This document shows positions 49,202 to 61,020 of a DNA stretch of 64,000 nucleotides, one piece after another. A model generated the notes under the pieces. It searched no databases. It saw only the letters and a program-made list of their open reading frames with translations, and was not told where the DNA came from. The DNA comes from Phascolomyces articulosus (lineage: Eukaryota; Mucoromycota; Mucoromycetes; Mucorales; Lichtheimiaceae): positions 1,116,001 through 1,180,000 of the forward strand of contig JAIXMP010000012.1 of assembly GCA_025677815.1 (NCBI GenBank), in the 5' to 3' direction. Position 1 is the stretch's first letter; the number at the start of each line of letters is the position of its first letter. Both the position numbers and the translations under genes were made by a program.

Positions 49202-49496
49202 TCAAGTGGAGTTGAGCAGATAAGATTTGAAGTAAGCTGTTTTTACTAATTGAAGAAGCAGGGCAGATGAAAAAAACGCATCACTTTCTTCAGAGGATGC
49301 TACATTTCTCGATAAAAGCAGCTTTAGTTCTCTGCAGGTTTGTGTATAAACATACAGGATCTTTAACAAATATTAAATGGTTTCCTTTTTTTGAACTACG
49401 TTGACTTACCAAAGTTAAATAGTGATGCATGCGACAAGCATCTAAATTATTTCTGCTACACAATAAAGTTAATCCATTCGAGACCTCATGCTCCAT
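49202..49496 (-). CDS. Candidate small two-exon gene, 81 residues
   Basis: Exon 1 (49496-49410) encodes 29 residues ending at a strong GTAAGT donor. Using the acceptor at 49361 (TTGTTAAAG), exon 2 (49360-49202) stays open for 52 residues to a TGA. The 49-nt intron is of normal size for this genome and the junction is in phase. The product would be a small helical protein (ends of exon 1 HHYLTL; exon 2 contains CRELKLLLSRNVASSEE and LLLQLVKTAYFKSYLL). I do not recognise a family. It could also be chance: frames of this size occur in AT-rich DNA, and the acceptor lacks a good pyrimidine tract. Confidence 0.35.
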
Positions 49497-52255
49497 GTAT
49501 AGTATAGAGTCATTATTTGATCTTGTAATTATATTATAACATCATGAGAATATGAAAAAAAAAATCTCCAAACAACAGACATGTTTCTTTTTCACTGTAT
49601 CCACATCGGCAGAAAATAAGCATAATACATATGCCCCATTTGAGTATGATACATTATATCCTTACTTTTTATTATAATAACTGACTGGTTGCACCAAGAG
49701 TACTTTTTTCTCAATAATAAACAGCACCTTTTCTGGTCTAGTGAATAGAATAAGCATTCTGAAAGATTCCACCCTCCACCACAGTAGAATTTGTTTGATC
49801 CACCGTAAAAGACTTTTTTTTTGCCAAGTCTTACTTCTCTATTATTTCGAATCCAATAAAAATAAAAACAGAGCACGCAACTGCGCGCTTGACATACATT
49901 TGTTTTCATCATTTCTTTTTTTAATTTTCTGACAACGATGAATTCACCAGCATGAATTTTTCAATAAAAAAATCCGCTTTAAAATAAAGCCCATTTCGTC
50001 TTACACCAATAAAAAGAAGAGCCTCCAGAAATTAAAAAACCATCACCCGACTTTCTTCCTTCTACTTAACAAATACCAGTGCAAGTGGGATATTATACAA
50101 GACCTGTATGAATATTCTATCCACTTTCAAGAGAAGCACATAGCAGTAATCTGCTTATGGTTATACTTCTATTTTTATCATCACCCACTTCATTTTTCCA
50201 TCCATCCATTCATCCCTCCATCCGACAAACAAGCAAAGGAGGCCTTCTCCATTCATCATGGTTTCCTGGTTTTGGTCCTTGCGCTCAAGTTCCCCCTATC
50301 ACTCTGGTTCTAATCTTGTTGATGAAGCTTTCGTCACCATTCGTCATAAATACTTTGGCTCTTGCTGGTATTCTCCACCATCTTCTTGTAACACGTGTTA
50401 AGATAATTCTTTTTTTTTTCATGATACAAATCTTTTTTGATCATTCATGCTGTGGCAGTCTTAACATATAAATCCAATCTTATCTCTATGTTATTTTACG
50501 TTCATCCTCTGACCATCCATGCTGACGGCTTTCCTTTTGATGTTATATAGCGTCATATCATTCATCTACTTGACCTTGTGCCGCTTTTTTTGTTGTGACA
50601 CCGATCTACTTTGGTTATCCACTCTGTGGGCGTTCTTTTCATATCTGGTTTTTTTTCATGCATGATGTGATATGCTATACTTTCTTTTGATTATCGTATT
50701 TTTTTTTCATGCCGTACCATCCACCTTCTGGTGATACTTACTGTGACAATTCCATTTCTTTCGGTTCCATCCATCTTTTTTAGTCATCCAAACTGTTGTC
50801 CATCATGCATCTTCTTTGATTACCCAAGCTCCTTAATAATTCCTTTTTTTTATCATGACGTGTTGTTTATATCTATTGGTCATCCATGTCATGGTACTGT
50901 CTCGCATCAAGCCATCTTGTCTTTACATGATACTCCGTGGTGCCAAATCGTCAAAACTTTGTCAAACCAAAATTTGTGCATAATTCTTTGTGGTATAAAG
51001 AACAACCACGTGGCTGGCAAATACTGCGATTCGTGATCATCCAATATATTTTTTTTACACACTGTTACTTATTCTATACATACTACAATGATTATAGGTC
51101 AGTGTTTTAAAAATGATCAATTTTATAAATTAAAGCACTACATCCTTATTCAGTTCGAAAACAAACACGCAATTTTTTTTTTGCCCATATATTCAACACC
51201 ATTTTATTGACACTTTTTTAAACAATTTTTTGTCTTCCTGTATGATAAACTGAAAGGTTTTAATCCGATTATATATAATATTGTTGTTGATATGATTGAT
51301 TATAAATATTTGCTCTCGAAAACTCGTTGGGTTCCACCAGTGGCTGTGCTATGTCTTCAATTATACCTGCAGGGTTGAATTTCATTATATTCCTTGTTGT
51401 AATCGGGAGCAGCGCCCCTAGATAGTAACTAGGATATTGAATTTGACTTGCATGTGTCGTATCTCTACAGGAAGTAAGCATTTATTGTCACTTTCTTGGT
51501 GAAATTTTATCTCATTACGGACGTAAGGATTTAGAGGTTTTACATCCTATAGTTTATTGTTTCTATGGTCCATAATGAATACTAATATCTTTCCTTGAAT
51601 GATTGCAACGTCCCATCTGTAATAGGGATAGTAAGTTCTTAAAGTCTACAATATTATCAGTGGATGTAGATCATGAATTTCGCAAAATTACAATCTTATT
51701 ATTTTTTCGTGCTAACCTTGCTAATCCTTCATTTAATCATATTTCAAGATATCACAAAATCATGGTTCTGTAAGCTCTATAAGATATCGTCCAACGTTGA
51801 ATTCATTGATTCATTCAATCTATATTAAGAACATAGATGTTCGTATACAAATTGTGGCGAAGATAATGTAGCATAAGCCCAATCTCAGCATGTGTTGCAT
51901 TACTTCAAGCTTGTACCACATCGATTCCATCAATTTCTGCATGATTTTTGACAGTACGCTGTTTCATTATTCTCTTTTTCATCTTTTGGAGATTTTGGAT
52001 GCAGTGGTAAAACATTTTATAGAAATATTCTCAGTCCATCTCACATCTGGCTTCTTGCTTATTATAATAAATATATTAATGTACAACATTATTCATTCAT
52101 TCTAGAATTATATACTGTAATAGCAATAGCCAATCATTAAATTATTCTGTACACATATGAAAAGATATATTTTATATAAAACAAAAATTTCCTTAAAAAT
52201 CTTTCGTAGGGTTTGATATTATGGATATACATATATATTTAGATAACTAATTGAT
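49497..52255. other. Gene-poor region
   Basis: About 2.8 kb without a confident gene. From roughly 50150 to 51050 the plus strand is strikingly pyrimidine-rich, with recurring CATCCA/CATCATG words. A 47-codon frame at 50258-50401 (start MVSWFWSLRSS) looks mildly coding-like but cannot be supported. Confidence 0.45.
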
Positions 52256-53388
52256 TTACAAGCCAATGTTGATCTTGACAGCCTTGATTTGAGTGTAGTT
52301 GTCCAAAGCGTAAACAGAGTTTTCTCTGCCGTTACCACTTTGCTTGTAACCACCGAAGGGAACGTTTTCAGAAATTTGGTTGTAGCAGTTAACCCCTAAA
52401 AAGTTTTTTTAAAAAAAAACAATTAATAAATTGTTAATTCATGGCAGTATCAACATAAAAGAATTATAGGTGAGTGAATATTATAATTTATAACTTACAG
52501 ACGGTACCAGCCTCAAGGCGGTTAGAAACGGTGATAGCACGCTTAAGGCTAGAGGTGAAGACGGCGGCAGCAAGACCATAGTCGGTGTCATGAGCCATTG
52601 CAATAACTTCATCAACATCCTTGAACTTGGTGATAGCGACAACGGGGCCGAAAATTTCTTCTTGCATAATCTTCATCTTAGTAGTAACATCTGGAAACAT
52701 ATTTCAATGTCACTGTTAGTACTGCTGTAATGATACTAATATAAATATATATGTAATTCTTACCAGTGAAGATGGTAGGTTCAATGAAGTAACCACTGTC
52801 ACCAACACGGTTACCACCCAAAAGACATGTGGCACCTTCTTCCTTGCCAGATTCGATGTAACCCATGACACGTTCGAATTGACGTTCGGAAATTTGAGGA
52901 CCTTGGATGGTGTTGGCATCATAAGGGTTACCAACGGTACCGGAGGCAGCCAAAGCCTTGAACTTTTCAATGAATTGGTCGTAGATACCTTCTTGGACAA
53001 AGATTCTGCTACCAGCGCAGCAAACCTATTAATAATAGTAAAAGGCAGATGTTTAGTCATCATAAAAAATAGCATCCATATTGAAAATGATTATTAGTAA
53101 TATTAAAAATAATGTACTTACTTGACCAGCGTTCATGTAGATACCAAGTCTGGACCAGAAAACGGCTTCATCCAAGTTTTCGACATCATCGAAGACAATG
53201 TTGGGGGACTTACCACCCAATTCCAAAGTGACCTTCTTCAAGTTGGTTTCGGCAGCAGCCTTCATGATCAAACGGCCAACAGCAGTAGAACCAGTGAAAG
53301 CAATCTTGGATACCTTCATGTGGCGAGCAAGAAGATCACCAGCGACATGACCGTAACCAGTGATGATGTTAATAACACCAGGGGCTAA

Positions 53389-53427
<39 letters not shown>

Positions 53428-54706
53428 GTTATTAATCATTATTGTTCACTTCTCGTCTCATTTTCTTCCTTCCAATAACATATCAAGATATTTATCACTT
53501 ACGGAAACCAGCTTCAACAATGAGCGAACCCAACTTCAAAGCAGACAAGGGGGTCAATTCAGAGGTCTTGATGACAACAGTGTTGGACATGGCAAGAGCG
53601 GGGGCGATCTTCCATGAGAGCATAGCAAGTGGGAAGTTCCTGACATAATCCGGAAAAAAAAATAAAGAAAAAAATTAGTATTCTACTACACGGGCAACAT
53701 TGTCTCACACAGCAAACTAAATCTTTTTCTTTTTCTTCTTTAAACTTATCAATTTTATTATTTTACTTACCATGGGATGATACCACCGCAAACACCAATG
53801 GGTTCATGGATAGTGTAGGAGAGCTTACCCTGAGTCTCAATCACCTTACCGTGAACCTTATCGGTGCAACCGGCAAAGTAGCGCCTATTAAAATCGTATG
53901 AAATTGCGGATGGTTAGTATCCGAACATGAAAAAAAAAACCCATCAGTTCAATCATTTGTGATATATAGAAATGATGATATTGTAACGTGGGAAACTGTT
54001 TTACCAAGATTCCATATATCACAAAAAATTATTCTCCATGGTTACATATACTCCATGCCTCCCAGAAACTGGATACTTTTTAATAATAGAAATAATGAAA
54101 CTTACAATTGACCAGCAAGGCCGGGGACATCGAAGCTCAAGGCATCCTTCAATGGCTTACCGTTGTCCAAGGTTTCAATGTGAGCCAATTCATCGATATC
54201 ACGTTCGACAAGGTCAGCAAGCTTGTGCATCAAACGGGCACGCTCACGGGGGCAGGAGTTCTTCCAGCCACCATAGTAAGCCTTGTGAGCAGCTTCGACA
54301 GCAGCATCAACTTCCTTGGCCTCAGCTATCATTTAATACAGATCATATTTTATATTAAAATCAATAAATATTGGGTGATCCTCATCTCCTAACAATACCA
54401 TATACCAGCGTTTGAATAACGCGTTATGATCCATCTAAATATAAAAACTTACCAGCTTGGACAGCAGTGATGACTTGACCGGTGGAGGGGTTGATAGTTT
54501 CGATGGTGCTGGAACCTTCAACAAACTCGTTGTTGATGAAAAGACCAGTGTTAACTAGATAAATCAAACATTTATGAAATTAAACAAACATATCAGTATT
54601 AATGATCAGCATTCGTGATGTTGTAAGCTCTACTAATAGTAATAGATAGATATTTACGAGTAAGCTTGTAGCCGTCAGCGGTTGTGAATTCAGTGGTGAG
54701 CGACAT
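52256..54706 (-). CDS. NAD(P)-dependent aldehyde dehydrogenase (class 1/2 type)
   Basis: Nine exons (54706-54658, 54554-54453, 54325-54106, 53884-53771, 53639-53503, 53384-53122, 53025-52764, 52690-52499, 52395-52256) join in phase to 492 residues, the normal ALDH length. Signature elements are [14 protein letters not shown] (Asn163 of the oxyanion hole), FTGSTAVG, the glutamate motif LELGGKSPN, the catalytic-cysteine motif NAGQVCCAGSR (nucleophile predicted as Cys297) and EEIFGPVV, ending with [13 protein letters not shown]. It oxidises aldehydes to acids in the cytosol or mitochondrion; no clear targeting peptide is seen. Codons are strongly biased (GCC, ACC, AAG, GGT, TTC), unlike the neighbours, which points to high expression. 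A TATAAAAG box lies about 65 bases upstream of the ATG. Confidence 0.96.
53388..53423. repeat. AAT trinucleotide repeat in ALDH intron
   Basis: About twelve AAT/ATA units next to the 3' splice site of the ALDH intron that precedes exon 6. Confidence 0.9.
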
Positions 54707-57700
54707 GTTTAATTTTTCTGATAAAGAAAAGAAAAAAGAATAAGTTTCACTGAAAAATAAAGATGATCTCTTTTATAGGTTCGCTCAATATCAGTTATTG
54801 GGGAAAAGCTGGCGACCGGGGACTTTTTTTTTATGCTTCTGCAAAACCAGTTTATTTAGAGTTTCAATCATATTTTTATTAGTTAGTCTAATAATTATAA
54901 AATAAAGGATGTTAGGTGGAGAAACAAATGGTAGACAAGAGAGACTCTTGTTTTCTCCGCATGATATTGTGTCACTTTTGGTATTATAAAGTGATCTTCT
55001 TTCTCGGCACCTTTTCTGACATGCCGTTATTTTTCATATTATTTTTTATTAGAAATGGATATTCTATATATTACTAATATCATACTTGATTCAATTTTTA
55101 AATCTTTCCAGTCAATGATAGTATTGATACTTTGTATATGGATGAAACGTGTTTTATATAAGAATAAACTGGGAAGGATGATGATAATAATGTTATACCA
55201 GCGGAGCTTATTAGAATGAAAGAAACTTGGAATAGTAAAAATTAGGTTATATAACATCGAACTTTCCCGTGTTTGGGTACTCACACGGTTTCGTCAATAT
55301 AATTTTAATTGAAAAAACATCGGCGAGTTACTACCAAATGTATCCTTTTTATCATAAGTCTATGTACACGTATACATAATCCATACATATCAATCATCAC
55401 ACATTGAAGAGCCATCAAATGTATTAAATGATAAACAAAAACTGTGTTGTTGTGTTGTAAATTAAGAACTTATCATATTTTCTCATTGGATCAAGTTTTC
55501 CACATAGTGAAAAATAACTTATTTATCTCCGCAATTTCATTCTCTTAGAAAATTTCTGTCACATTTCCCCATTTTTTCCCCTTTCAATGATGCTTTTTTT
55601 AAACATACATTTTTTATCTGGTTTTACATGCATGCTACATCATCCATTGCATACAAATTAGCTGATGACGATAATAAATTCGTTTGGTTCGTTCCTATCC
55701 AGTAATTCATCCCATTCTCCCGGCGCTCTACTCCGATGAATTAGCCGCTGAAACAAACCCAGGCACAATTCCTTCGTACTAGTTTTGTGTAACACTAATG
55801 TGTGTTATGTGTTGCAATCAGATGGTTGTCTATATCCCACCCTAACAAGCTTTTTTGATTGATTAGTAAGACAATGCTTTTGTGCCAAGGGTTAATACAG
55901 TTCACCGTTATTAAAAATATATTTTGCAAACCAAACTTTTGGTATCTTCTATATATATTTGATGAGTGAGCTTTAATATTCGATTATCAAATGTGGGAAT
56001 GCATTCTGACTGGGTTGTCACTCATATATCTCTCTGGTTCTTTTGTTTGCTAAAAAGAGTAGTTCATAAAGAACAGGTTTATGCAAAGCGTTTTTAATAT
56101 GTTACTAGCTAATACAAACAAAGAAGTAATGATTCACTGACTCTCATGCACGATGCACTGCAAATGTATTATTAATTAACGTCAAGCGAACCTTTCTCTC
56201 TCACGCTTCAGTTTAAAAAGCATAAGCATAAATAACTAGCATAATAATAGAGAAGCATAGTATAAATTGTAAATATAAAAAACCAAATATTTAATGGATA
56301 TTATGGTAAAATATGATGACGCGTCCTTTGTTTTTACTTGATTTGATAAAAGTCATCTGGACCCTTATTCGAAGCAATCACTAATAAATAATGATGAGAA
56401 GAAACTCTTCTTCCGTCTCTTCGGTTTATATTTTATTCATCAATTATTGGAAACTCATGCGATAACATATGCAAAAGACTAAATAACAATACAGTTGTTG
56501 AGAAAAAAACATACACCAGCAGTCTTGATCTCTCTCGTATTGCTATTATTACTAGCATATATCTAACATAATAGTAACACGATATTACCTCATTATTGTG
56601 GTAAGGCATATCGGAGTCAGTAAAAAGATATATTAGCTTGTTGCGTGCTTTGACGAAAGTTTCGCAACAACCAATCTATATTTAATTTTTGTACAGATAT
56701 TAAGCTACCATTATCTTGAGCAAAGAAAAAATAATGAGCTTTAAACATTTGTAGGAATAATGCGAAAGTCTTTCTGGAACCTCTTCTTCCCCTTTCCAAT
56801 CGGTACTATAGTAACATTTTATAGTTATGGAGATTAATTCAATTCCCAGGCTTTAATCCTACTTAAAAGTTTATCTTTAGAATTAAATAGTTTGGTTATT
56901 CAATGTAATCTTGCAATAAAGCCGGCACCTTATACCGAGGAAAAAGTACCAAGCTATATAATATGATGCGATGAAGTTAATCGTTTTTTCTAATACAAAT
57001 TAACAAAGAACTGTTTTTATTTATTCATCATCGGCAAGGAGTAGTGTAATCATGATTTTTTTACTCGTCATCGACGGCCGGGTGCTGATCTCATATCTGT
57101 AAATTGATAATAAATAAATTACACTTTGTTGGGTGATCTTATCTTTTATCCTTAAGTTATTTTAAGGTGGTATTTTTATATTCATGAGATACTATATTTT
57201 TGGCATATTCTTCTCACTAAAGAAAAACAAATTAAAGTAAATTTTTATACTCTAATACGTTTACAAGAAGTAATGTCATCATTCATAGTCTTTTATTTTC
57301 ATATTATATCACTGTATATAAAAATAACGTTTCATCATCTATAACTTTGTGAACGCATAATAACTTATTATATGGAACGGGGCAAATACTCCTTTTTTTG
57401 CATTGGGAGTGTGAGCATATATACAATGAACAACAAACAAGAAAATATATTTGTTCAAAGTTATGATACGTGATAGTATATATATACCTATTCTATCTTC
57501 TTTTTGAACAGACAATGTGACATATCATCTATATTATAATAGTGAAAATAGATATTTTATTCTTATATATTATATATTTTTTTCTTTATAAGATAAAATA
57601 TAAATATTGGAGCATTCAAAGTGATAATAATAGGAGACTATTATAGCAGATAATAGAATACAATTGTATGAAATAACAAAGAGCCCCATCTCCTTTTTTT

Positions 57701-58123
57701 TATTCTGTGCATTTCCGTAATGTGTAATTCAGATTGATAATAGATATGAACCTGTCATGGATCAAAACATTTTCTTAATATGCATGTTATGTTTTTCTTT
57801 TTTCCACAAGAATAAACCGCCAAGACCATTGGCCGAAATAAGATAGATTTTAAAAAGTGCAAAAATGAGGCAAACGTATAAATATCTACCTAGAAATATA
57901 GTTTACGTGGAGATCACTATTCTTTCTATTTTTCAAAGTTCTCCCCTCCAAAAAGGTTTTTACTGTCTTTTATATATATATATATAAGAAAATTGTATAA
58001 AAATTATATTTGTCACATATTTTTTCTTATTACCCAACCAATTTATTGAACAACAATAGCACTGATTACGAACAATCAAAACATCACTAGAAATAAAAAT
58101 ACAGAGAAGTAGATCATCATTAA
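54707..58123. other. Gene-poor region upstream of ALDH
   Basis: About 3.4 kb, AT-rich. Apart from the ALDH promoter I find no supported gene, RNA gene or repeat. A locally GC-richer patch at about 55700-55780 reads open for about 25 codons but has no splice or start context. Confidence 0.5.
54770..54777 (-). promoter_or_regulatory. TATA box of the ALDH gene
   Basis: Read on the minus strand this is TATAAAAG, 64 bases upstream of the ALDH start codon. The context fits a strongly expressed gene. Confidence 0.55.
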
Positions 58124-58396
58124 AGCAACCAAAATATTATAGACAATACATCATTATCGCCACCACCATCATCATCATCATCTTCGTCGTCGTCGTCGTC
58201 CGTTAGCACCTGTTGCAAAAACAATCAACATGAACAGGAATACCCTTCTACTGCTGACTGTTGTACACAGGTCATAAATGAAGCTCTCAAACGTAATGCT
58301 AGTATAACTGACAATTTATCCATAGCAGGATCTTCAAAGAAGCGCAATAACGTAGAAAAATGTAACGACGTTGAACAGCAGCATAATCGATGCGTA

Positions 58397-59290
58397 ATGC
58401 ATAGCGACAACCAAGAAGATATCGCCATGAAATCCTCATTATATTGCTCTGACAATGGTGATGATACAAGTACTACTTCTCTTCATATAGATATGCATAA
58501 TTCGATCGTTCATCATGACAACTACAGTTCACCAAACAGTTCAACAGCTCCATTCTGCAGATGCCATGTGCAACAACATCCCACAACTTCTAGAGATATA
58601 GAAACCGCTACATGTCAATCATCAACACATTTTTCTCCACATAACTATCAAAGTAGTATCAGAACCGAAGGCAAGTATAAAAAGACACAGCACCTTGTCA
58701 AAGATTGTAACCATGAGGATAGCAGTATTCTTTTTTCCAGCACCACCACGACGGCAAATGGAGGTTGTCACCATCAGCAATGTCAACATTTGAATGGAAG
58801 ACGTCATGCTATTCCTCATCAACAGCCTGCGAATGGTGATACTATTTCTGGATTTATTAGCAATGCATCTGCCGTCCAAGCACATTTCAACAATAATAAT
58901 AACAACAGCACTATGCAACCTAATCTCGCTAGTAGTGTAACACTGGAAGAAAGATATTACGATAGTCAACTAGATGACATGTCGGTATCAGATGGGAGAA
59001 GCACTTTATCATCATCATCATCATCATCAACAACAACAGCGTCAAGTAATTATCAGGATGTCGGTTATCAAGAATGTCCGGAACATGACCATTATTTATT
59101 GCGTCGTATTTTACATCAATATAGTCCATTGTCTTTTGATAAAGACGAAGAAAGTAGTAAGGCAGATTGGAAAACGGTGCATGAAGTCATTTATCGTATA
59201 AAACAAAGGGATGACCCTAATCGGCCAAGAATTATTCGTTTGGAATCAGCTCAATACTCGTGTCCTGAATGTTTTCGTGGTTTTCAATGA
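58397..59290 (+). CDS. His/Ser/Asn-rich hypothetical protein, C-terminus possibly interrupted
   Basis: The frame gives 297 residues from the ATG at 58397, but it is already open from 58124, where a Ser run (TCA/TCG triplets, 58169-58201) and further polar sequence are encoded without an ATG. The true start may therefore lie in an upstream exon, with an acceptor ATTATAG at 58142. Most of the protein is low complexity: His, Ser, Asn and Thr runs. Only the last 70 residues look folded (HDHYLLRRILHQYSPLSF, WKTVHEVIYRIKQRDDPN) and end with a CPEC motif. I do not recognise the family. The TGA at 59288-59290 may not be the original end: the same frame continues for 14 codons to a good GT donor (59334), and a phase-compatible exon at 59428-59453 ends in TAA. 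Confidence 0.55.
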   Translation: MHSDNQEDIAMKSSLYCSDNGDDTSTTSLHIDMHNSIVHHDNYSSPNSSTAPFCRCHVQQHPTTSRDIETATCQSSTHFSPHNYQSSIRTEGKYKKTQHLVKDCNHEDSSILFSSTTTTANGGCHHQQCQHLNGRRHAIPHQQPANGDTISGFISNASAVQAHFNNNNNNSTMQPNLASSVTLEERYYDSQLDDMSVSDGRSTLSSSSSSSTTTASSNYQDVGYQECPEHDHYLLRRILHQYSPLSFDKDEESSKADWKTVHEVIYRIKQRDDPNRPRIIRLESAQYSCPECFRGFQ

Positions 59291-59453
59291 GATGCTGCAG
59301 CATGTACTGGTATTGATCCTAATAATCCTAGAGGTAATACTTGTCTTTTTTATATTTACATATTACCTGTGGATCAATGTTTTTTGTACTAATGTTTTAT
59401 TGGATGATTATTGATTAATACTATTAGAACATAATACGGCTCGATACTTTTAA

Positions 59454-59885
59454 AGAAGGAATTTATCCTTCTCTACTTATTCAATTTCTCTTTTTTACTT
59501 TTGAACCTGTCGATACGATGGATATAACCTTCATAATCATAATAAATATGATTCAGTCAAACAAATTAGTTAGAACTTAGATTATGTAATATCGTTAATA
59601 TATGCAACAACAATAAATTACTATTTTCTTTTCTATTTATTTTGAGAATAGTGATGATAATCATAATAAAAATGTTTTTGTGATGGCAGACACATAAACA
59701 AAAAAAGAGTAAATTCTATTTCTTGTTTGAGAAATTGAACCTATTATACCTCTTGATTCGAACCAAAAGAAGCCGCCACTTATAATTTTAGCGGGACTTC
59801 TTTTTCTTTCCCCCCGCTTTTTGGTAGGGTCCCCTCGATTTTTTTTTCTAACTCAAAAACACTTTTTATATATATCACTTTCGAA
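59454..59885. other. Intergenic region upstream of Pam16
   Basis: AT-rich, with an imperfect hairpin at about 59766-59802 (GAAGCCGCCAC versus GCGGGACTTC). A TTCGAACC word nearby recalls a tRNA B box, but no cloverleaf can be drawn. It includes the Pam16 promoter, with TTTATATATAT at about 59865. Confidence 0.45.
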
Positions 59886-60709
59886 ATGGTAAATGGATTT
59901 ATAAATAATATGAATAGAAAGAACCTTTGACGAACCATGGTTCTATCGGAAATAATAACAAGGATACACTTTCATGAATGCTAATAGCGATGGTGTTCTT
60001 TTTTATCTTTAACAAAAAAAATTAGTCTGCCAGATTAATTGCTCAACTTGTAGTTTCTTTGGGTACCGTTGTGGGTCGTGCATTTTTTGCCGCTTACAAA
60101 CAAGCTGCTGCCAGTAAGTTTATAACGCAAAAGCTATATTTCTATAAAGACTTCTCAAAAATAGAATGGAGTAGAATGCTAATTATATTTTTTTAAAAAA
60201 ATAGATGCCGCTGCAGGTGGTGGTGCTGCTCGAGGTGCTACTAAAGAAGGTGCTGTTGATGCATTGACTCGTAAGACTGGCATGTCCATGGAAGAAGCTT
60301 GCCAAATTTTGAATGTCACTCAAGAAGCAGAACTTGAAAAGATTTTGAAGGTACATACATTGGGAAAGGATAAATAAATTATAATGACAGAATAGAGCTA
60401 TTTGGATCGTGTAAAAAAGGGAAAGCTGCGTTCAATTTCTGTAACGATGGTTATATATGTCATGGACTCAAGAATGTCATATCTCATTGCTTTTTTTAAC
60501 AATAATTTATATAGAATTATGAACATTTGTTTAATGTGAACGAAACAGCCAAAGGTGGATCATTTTATATTCAATCCAAGGTGGTTCGAGCAAAGGAAAG
60601 AATTGAGATGGAACGGAAGGAAGCAGAAAAACAAGCTGCCAAAGAACAAGAACCATCACCAAATGCATCATCTGAAAACAATAATAATGCATCACCACCT
60701 CCCTCATAA
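59886..60709 (+). CDS. PAM16: Pam16/Tim16, J-like regulator of the mitochondrial import motor
   Basis: Four exons: 59886-59888 (the ATG alone), 60026-60113, 60205-60350 and 60515-60709, giving 143 residues. The start reads [20 protein letters not shown], matching the hydrophobic Pam16 N-terminus. The degenerate J domain covers [12 protein letters not shown] to [18 protein letters not shown] and lacks the HPD tripeptide, as expected for Pam16. It pairs with Pam18/Tim14 and restrains its stimulation of mtHsp70 at the TIM23 channel on the matrix side. The tail is charged and Pro/Asn/Ser-rich. The start codon directly precedes a GTAAAT donor, so the initiator exon has three coding bases. Confidence 0.93.
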
Positions 60710-61020
60710 TTTTTCAACTTATTAATAATTATGGCGCCATGAAGAAAAAGTAGTACTCAGCACTCACCCACAAACTCTCACCACTCACATCTATATATAT
60801 ATAAATCACACACAACAATTCATCACACAAATCAACATTTTTATACATCATTTTTTCAATGAAAAAAAAAACCCCTCCATCTTTCCCACCCCATTCTTAT
60901 TTTCTTTCTTTTTTGTTTTTTGTAAGTAGATCATTATTCACAGAATTTTTTTAGATGTTTTTTTTTCATGTTAATACCATCATCAAAATGAAAATAATAA
61001 CGTATTTCAAGGTCTTTTTT
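60710..61020. other. Convergent 3' intergenic region
   Basis: About 310 bases between the stops of Pam16 (+) and the VAMP7-like SNARE (-), with CA-rich and T-rich tracts. It should contain both 3' UTRs. Confidence 0.5.

Noticed and set aside
50258..50401. 47-codon frame starting MVSWFWSLRSS
   Set aside because: It sits in a compositionally skewed pyrimidine-rich region where such frames are expected by chance; no homology or splice support.
55690..55780. Locally GC-richer patch with about 25 open codons ending in TAG
   Set aside because: Too short, with no start, splice site or neighbouring exon that fits.
59740..59810. TTCGAACC word with nearby hairpin, considered as a minus-strand tRNA
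   Set aside because: The T-arm can be drawn, but no matching acceptor stem, D-arm or anticodon arm is present at the right spacing.
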